This document shows, piece by piece, positions 6,059 through 6,842 of a stretch of DNA of 6,842 nucleotides (position 1 is its first letter; each line of letters starts with the position of its first letter). The DNA comes from Pseudomonadota bacterium (lineage in GTDB: Bacteria; Pseudomonadota; Gammaproteobacteria; Steroidobacterales; Steroidobacteraceae), in NCBI GenBank assembly GCA_021817875.1, contig JAKAFQ010000234.1, positions 1 to 6,842 on the forward strand, in the 5' to 3' direction. Below the pieces are notes generated by a model. It was given only the letters and a program-made list of their open reading frames with translations. It searched no databases and had not been told where the DNA came from. The position numbers and the translations under genes were made by a program.

Positions 6059-6114
6059 TCCAGGCGGCATCATTCGCCGCAATCGTTCACCATTGGCCAT
6101 CGAAGGGCCCGACC

Positions 6115-6842
6115 ATGCAACGATTCTCCGGCCTGTCGCTCATCCGGCGGGGCCTCACCGGCCAGCGCAGCTGGCAGCCGCAGTGGCGCCGAGCCGAGCC
6201 CGCCGCGGCCTACGATGCCCTCATCGTCGGCGGCGGCGGCCATGGCCTCGGGACGGCCTTCTACCTCGCGAAGGAGCACGGCATCAGCCGGGTGGCGGTC
6301 GTGGAAAAGGGCTGGATCGGCGGCGGCAACACCGGACGCAACACCACCATCATCCGCTCGAACTACCTGTTCGACGAGAGCGCCGCGCTCTATGATCATT
6401 CGCTGCGGTTGTGGGAGCGTCTCTCACAGGTTCTCAACTACAACGTGATGTTCTCCCAGCGCGGCGTCATGATGCTCGCGCACACGGTACACGACGTGCA
6501 GGTGTCGCAGCGGCACGTGCACGCCAATCGCGCCAATGGGGTCGACAACCAATGGCTCACCGCCGGGGAAGCGCGCGCCATCTGTCCGCTGTTGAACGTC
6601 GACGACATCCGCTACCCGGTGCTCGGCGCGGCCTTTCAGAGGCGCGGCGGCACCGCCAGGCACGATGCGGTGGCCTGGGGTTTTGCCCGGGCGGCCGATG
6701 CCCTCGGGGTCGATATCATCGAGAACTGCGAGGTGACCGGCATCCGCCGAGATTCCAACGGCGCCGTGCAGGGCGTCGAGACCACTCGCGGGCCGATCCG
6801 CGCTCCGAAAATCGGCGTCTCGGCCGCGGGTCACAGCAGCGT
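6115..6842 (+). CDS. soxB: Sarcosine oxidase beta subunit, heterotetrameric type (N-terminal part)
   Basis: These are the first 242 codons of the beta subunit of heterotetrameric sarcosine oxidase, which oxidatively demethylates sarcosine to glycine, passing the one-carbon unit to THF and making hydrogen peroxide. The opening [20 protein letters not shown] is highly characteristic of the family. The FAD-binding Rossmann motif is at 38-64 ([16 protein letters not shown], ending at E64 in VAVVEKG). The segment [19 protein letters not shown] (66-84) follows. [11 protein letters not shown] (178-188) contains H183, which corresponds to the His that carries covalent FMN in the characterised enzymes. 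The start at 6115 is supported by AAGGG (6103-6107) 7 nt upstream and by the family N terminus. The gene runs off the window with no stop. The usual partners soxD, soxA and soxG would be expected to its right. It is divergent from the mttB-like/purU operon, which suits a shared demethylation pathway. Confidence 0.95.
   Translation, partial: MQRFSGLSLIRRGLTGQRSWQPQWRRAEPAAAYDALIVGGGGHGLGTAFYLAKEHGISRVAVVEKGWIGGGNTGRNTTIIRSNYLFDESAALYDHSLRLWERLSQVLNYNVMFSQRGVMMLAHTVHDVQVSQRHVHANRANGVDNQWLTAGEARAICPLLNVDDIRYPVLGAAFQRRGGTARHDAVAWGFARAADALGVDIIENCEVTGIRRDSNGAVQGVETTRGPIRAPKIGVSAAGHSS

Larger units (their letters stand above)
5738..6114. promoter_or_regulatory. Divergent intergenic region between the mttB-like/purU operon and soxB
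   Basis: This 377-nt stretch has no gene I can support and must carry the promoters of both outward-reading operons. Visible structure, from left: a tandem 14-bp direct repeat (5765-5778 and 5783-5796), a perfect palindrome CTGCGCGCAG (5855-5864), a GTTGG/CCAAC dyad (5904-5908 and 5924-5928), and hairpins at 5966-5987, 6032-6058 and 6064-6080. I could not assign a convincing sigma-70 -35/-10 pair on either strand. No known riboswitch consensus is recognisable. Confidence 0.7.

Noticed and set aside
6095..6114. CGAAGGG just before soxB as part of a glycine riboswitch
   Set aside because: It resembles a fragment of the glycine aptamer core, but the preceding GGAGAG-type element and second aptamer are absent, and the motif is explained by the ribosome binding site.
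5831..6448. A 205-codon + strand open frame crossing the divergent spacer into soxB
   Set aside because: It overlaps the conserved soxB N terminus in another frame, is dominated by Arg, Ser, Pro and Ala, and has no recognisable domain.

Overview
The window is very GC-rich, coding-dense DNA with G or C at most third codon positions. The gene content (NarL-type two-component system, LysR regulator, LigAB-type extradiol dioxygenase, heterotetrameric sarcosine oxidase, PurU) suggests a chromosomal region of an aerobic, heterotrophic proteobacterium. The class cannot be fixed from the sequence alone. I see no insertion sequence, phage gene, CRISPR array, tRNA or rRNA.

Layout, left to right. (1) Positions 2-771, + strand: the last 46 residues of a sensor histidine kinase, overlapping by 4 nt (ATGA) a complete NarL/FixJ-family response regulator. 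(2) Positions 922-2118, + strand: a two-gene operon for the alpha (115 aa) and beta (281 aa) subunits of a LigAB-type class III extradiol dioxygenase, preceded by a 150-nt spacer with two short dyads. (3) Positions 2292-3221, + strand: a LysR-type regulator, the natural candidate regulator of the dioxygenase. It converges on the next operon with only 6 nt between stop codons. (4) Positions 3228-5737, - strand: an MttB-family (trimethylamine:corrinoid methyltransferase superfamily) protein of 522 aa, followed 8 nt later by purU (formyltetrahydrofolate deformylase, 310 aa). (5) Positions 5738-6114: a 377-nt divergent intergenic region holding a 14-bp tandem direct repeat near the methyltransferase start and several hairpins ahead of the right-hand gene. 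(6) Positions 6115-6842, + strand: the N-terminal 242 codons of soxB, the beta subunit of heterotetrameric sarcosine oxidase, cut by the window edge.

The right half reads as a module for catabolism of N-methylated compounds. The MttB-like protein would take a methyl group from a methylated amine such as a betaine. Sarcosine oxidase would demethylate sarcosine to glycine, making 5,10-methylene-THF. PurU would discharge surplus one-carbon units as formate and free THF. The methylated substrate and the corrinoid partner cannot be identified here. The left half is a separate aromatic-ring-cleavage locus (dioxygenase plus regulator) whose substrate is not proven. The most interesting points are the pairing of an MttB-family protein with purU opposite soxB, the repeats and structured leader in their shared regulatory region, and the altered substrate-pocket residues in the dioxygenase alpha subunit.
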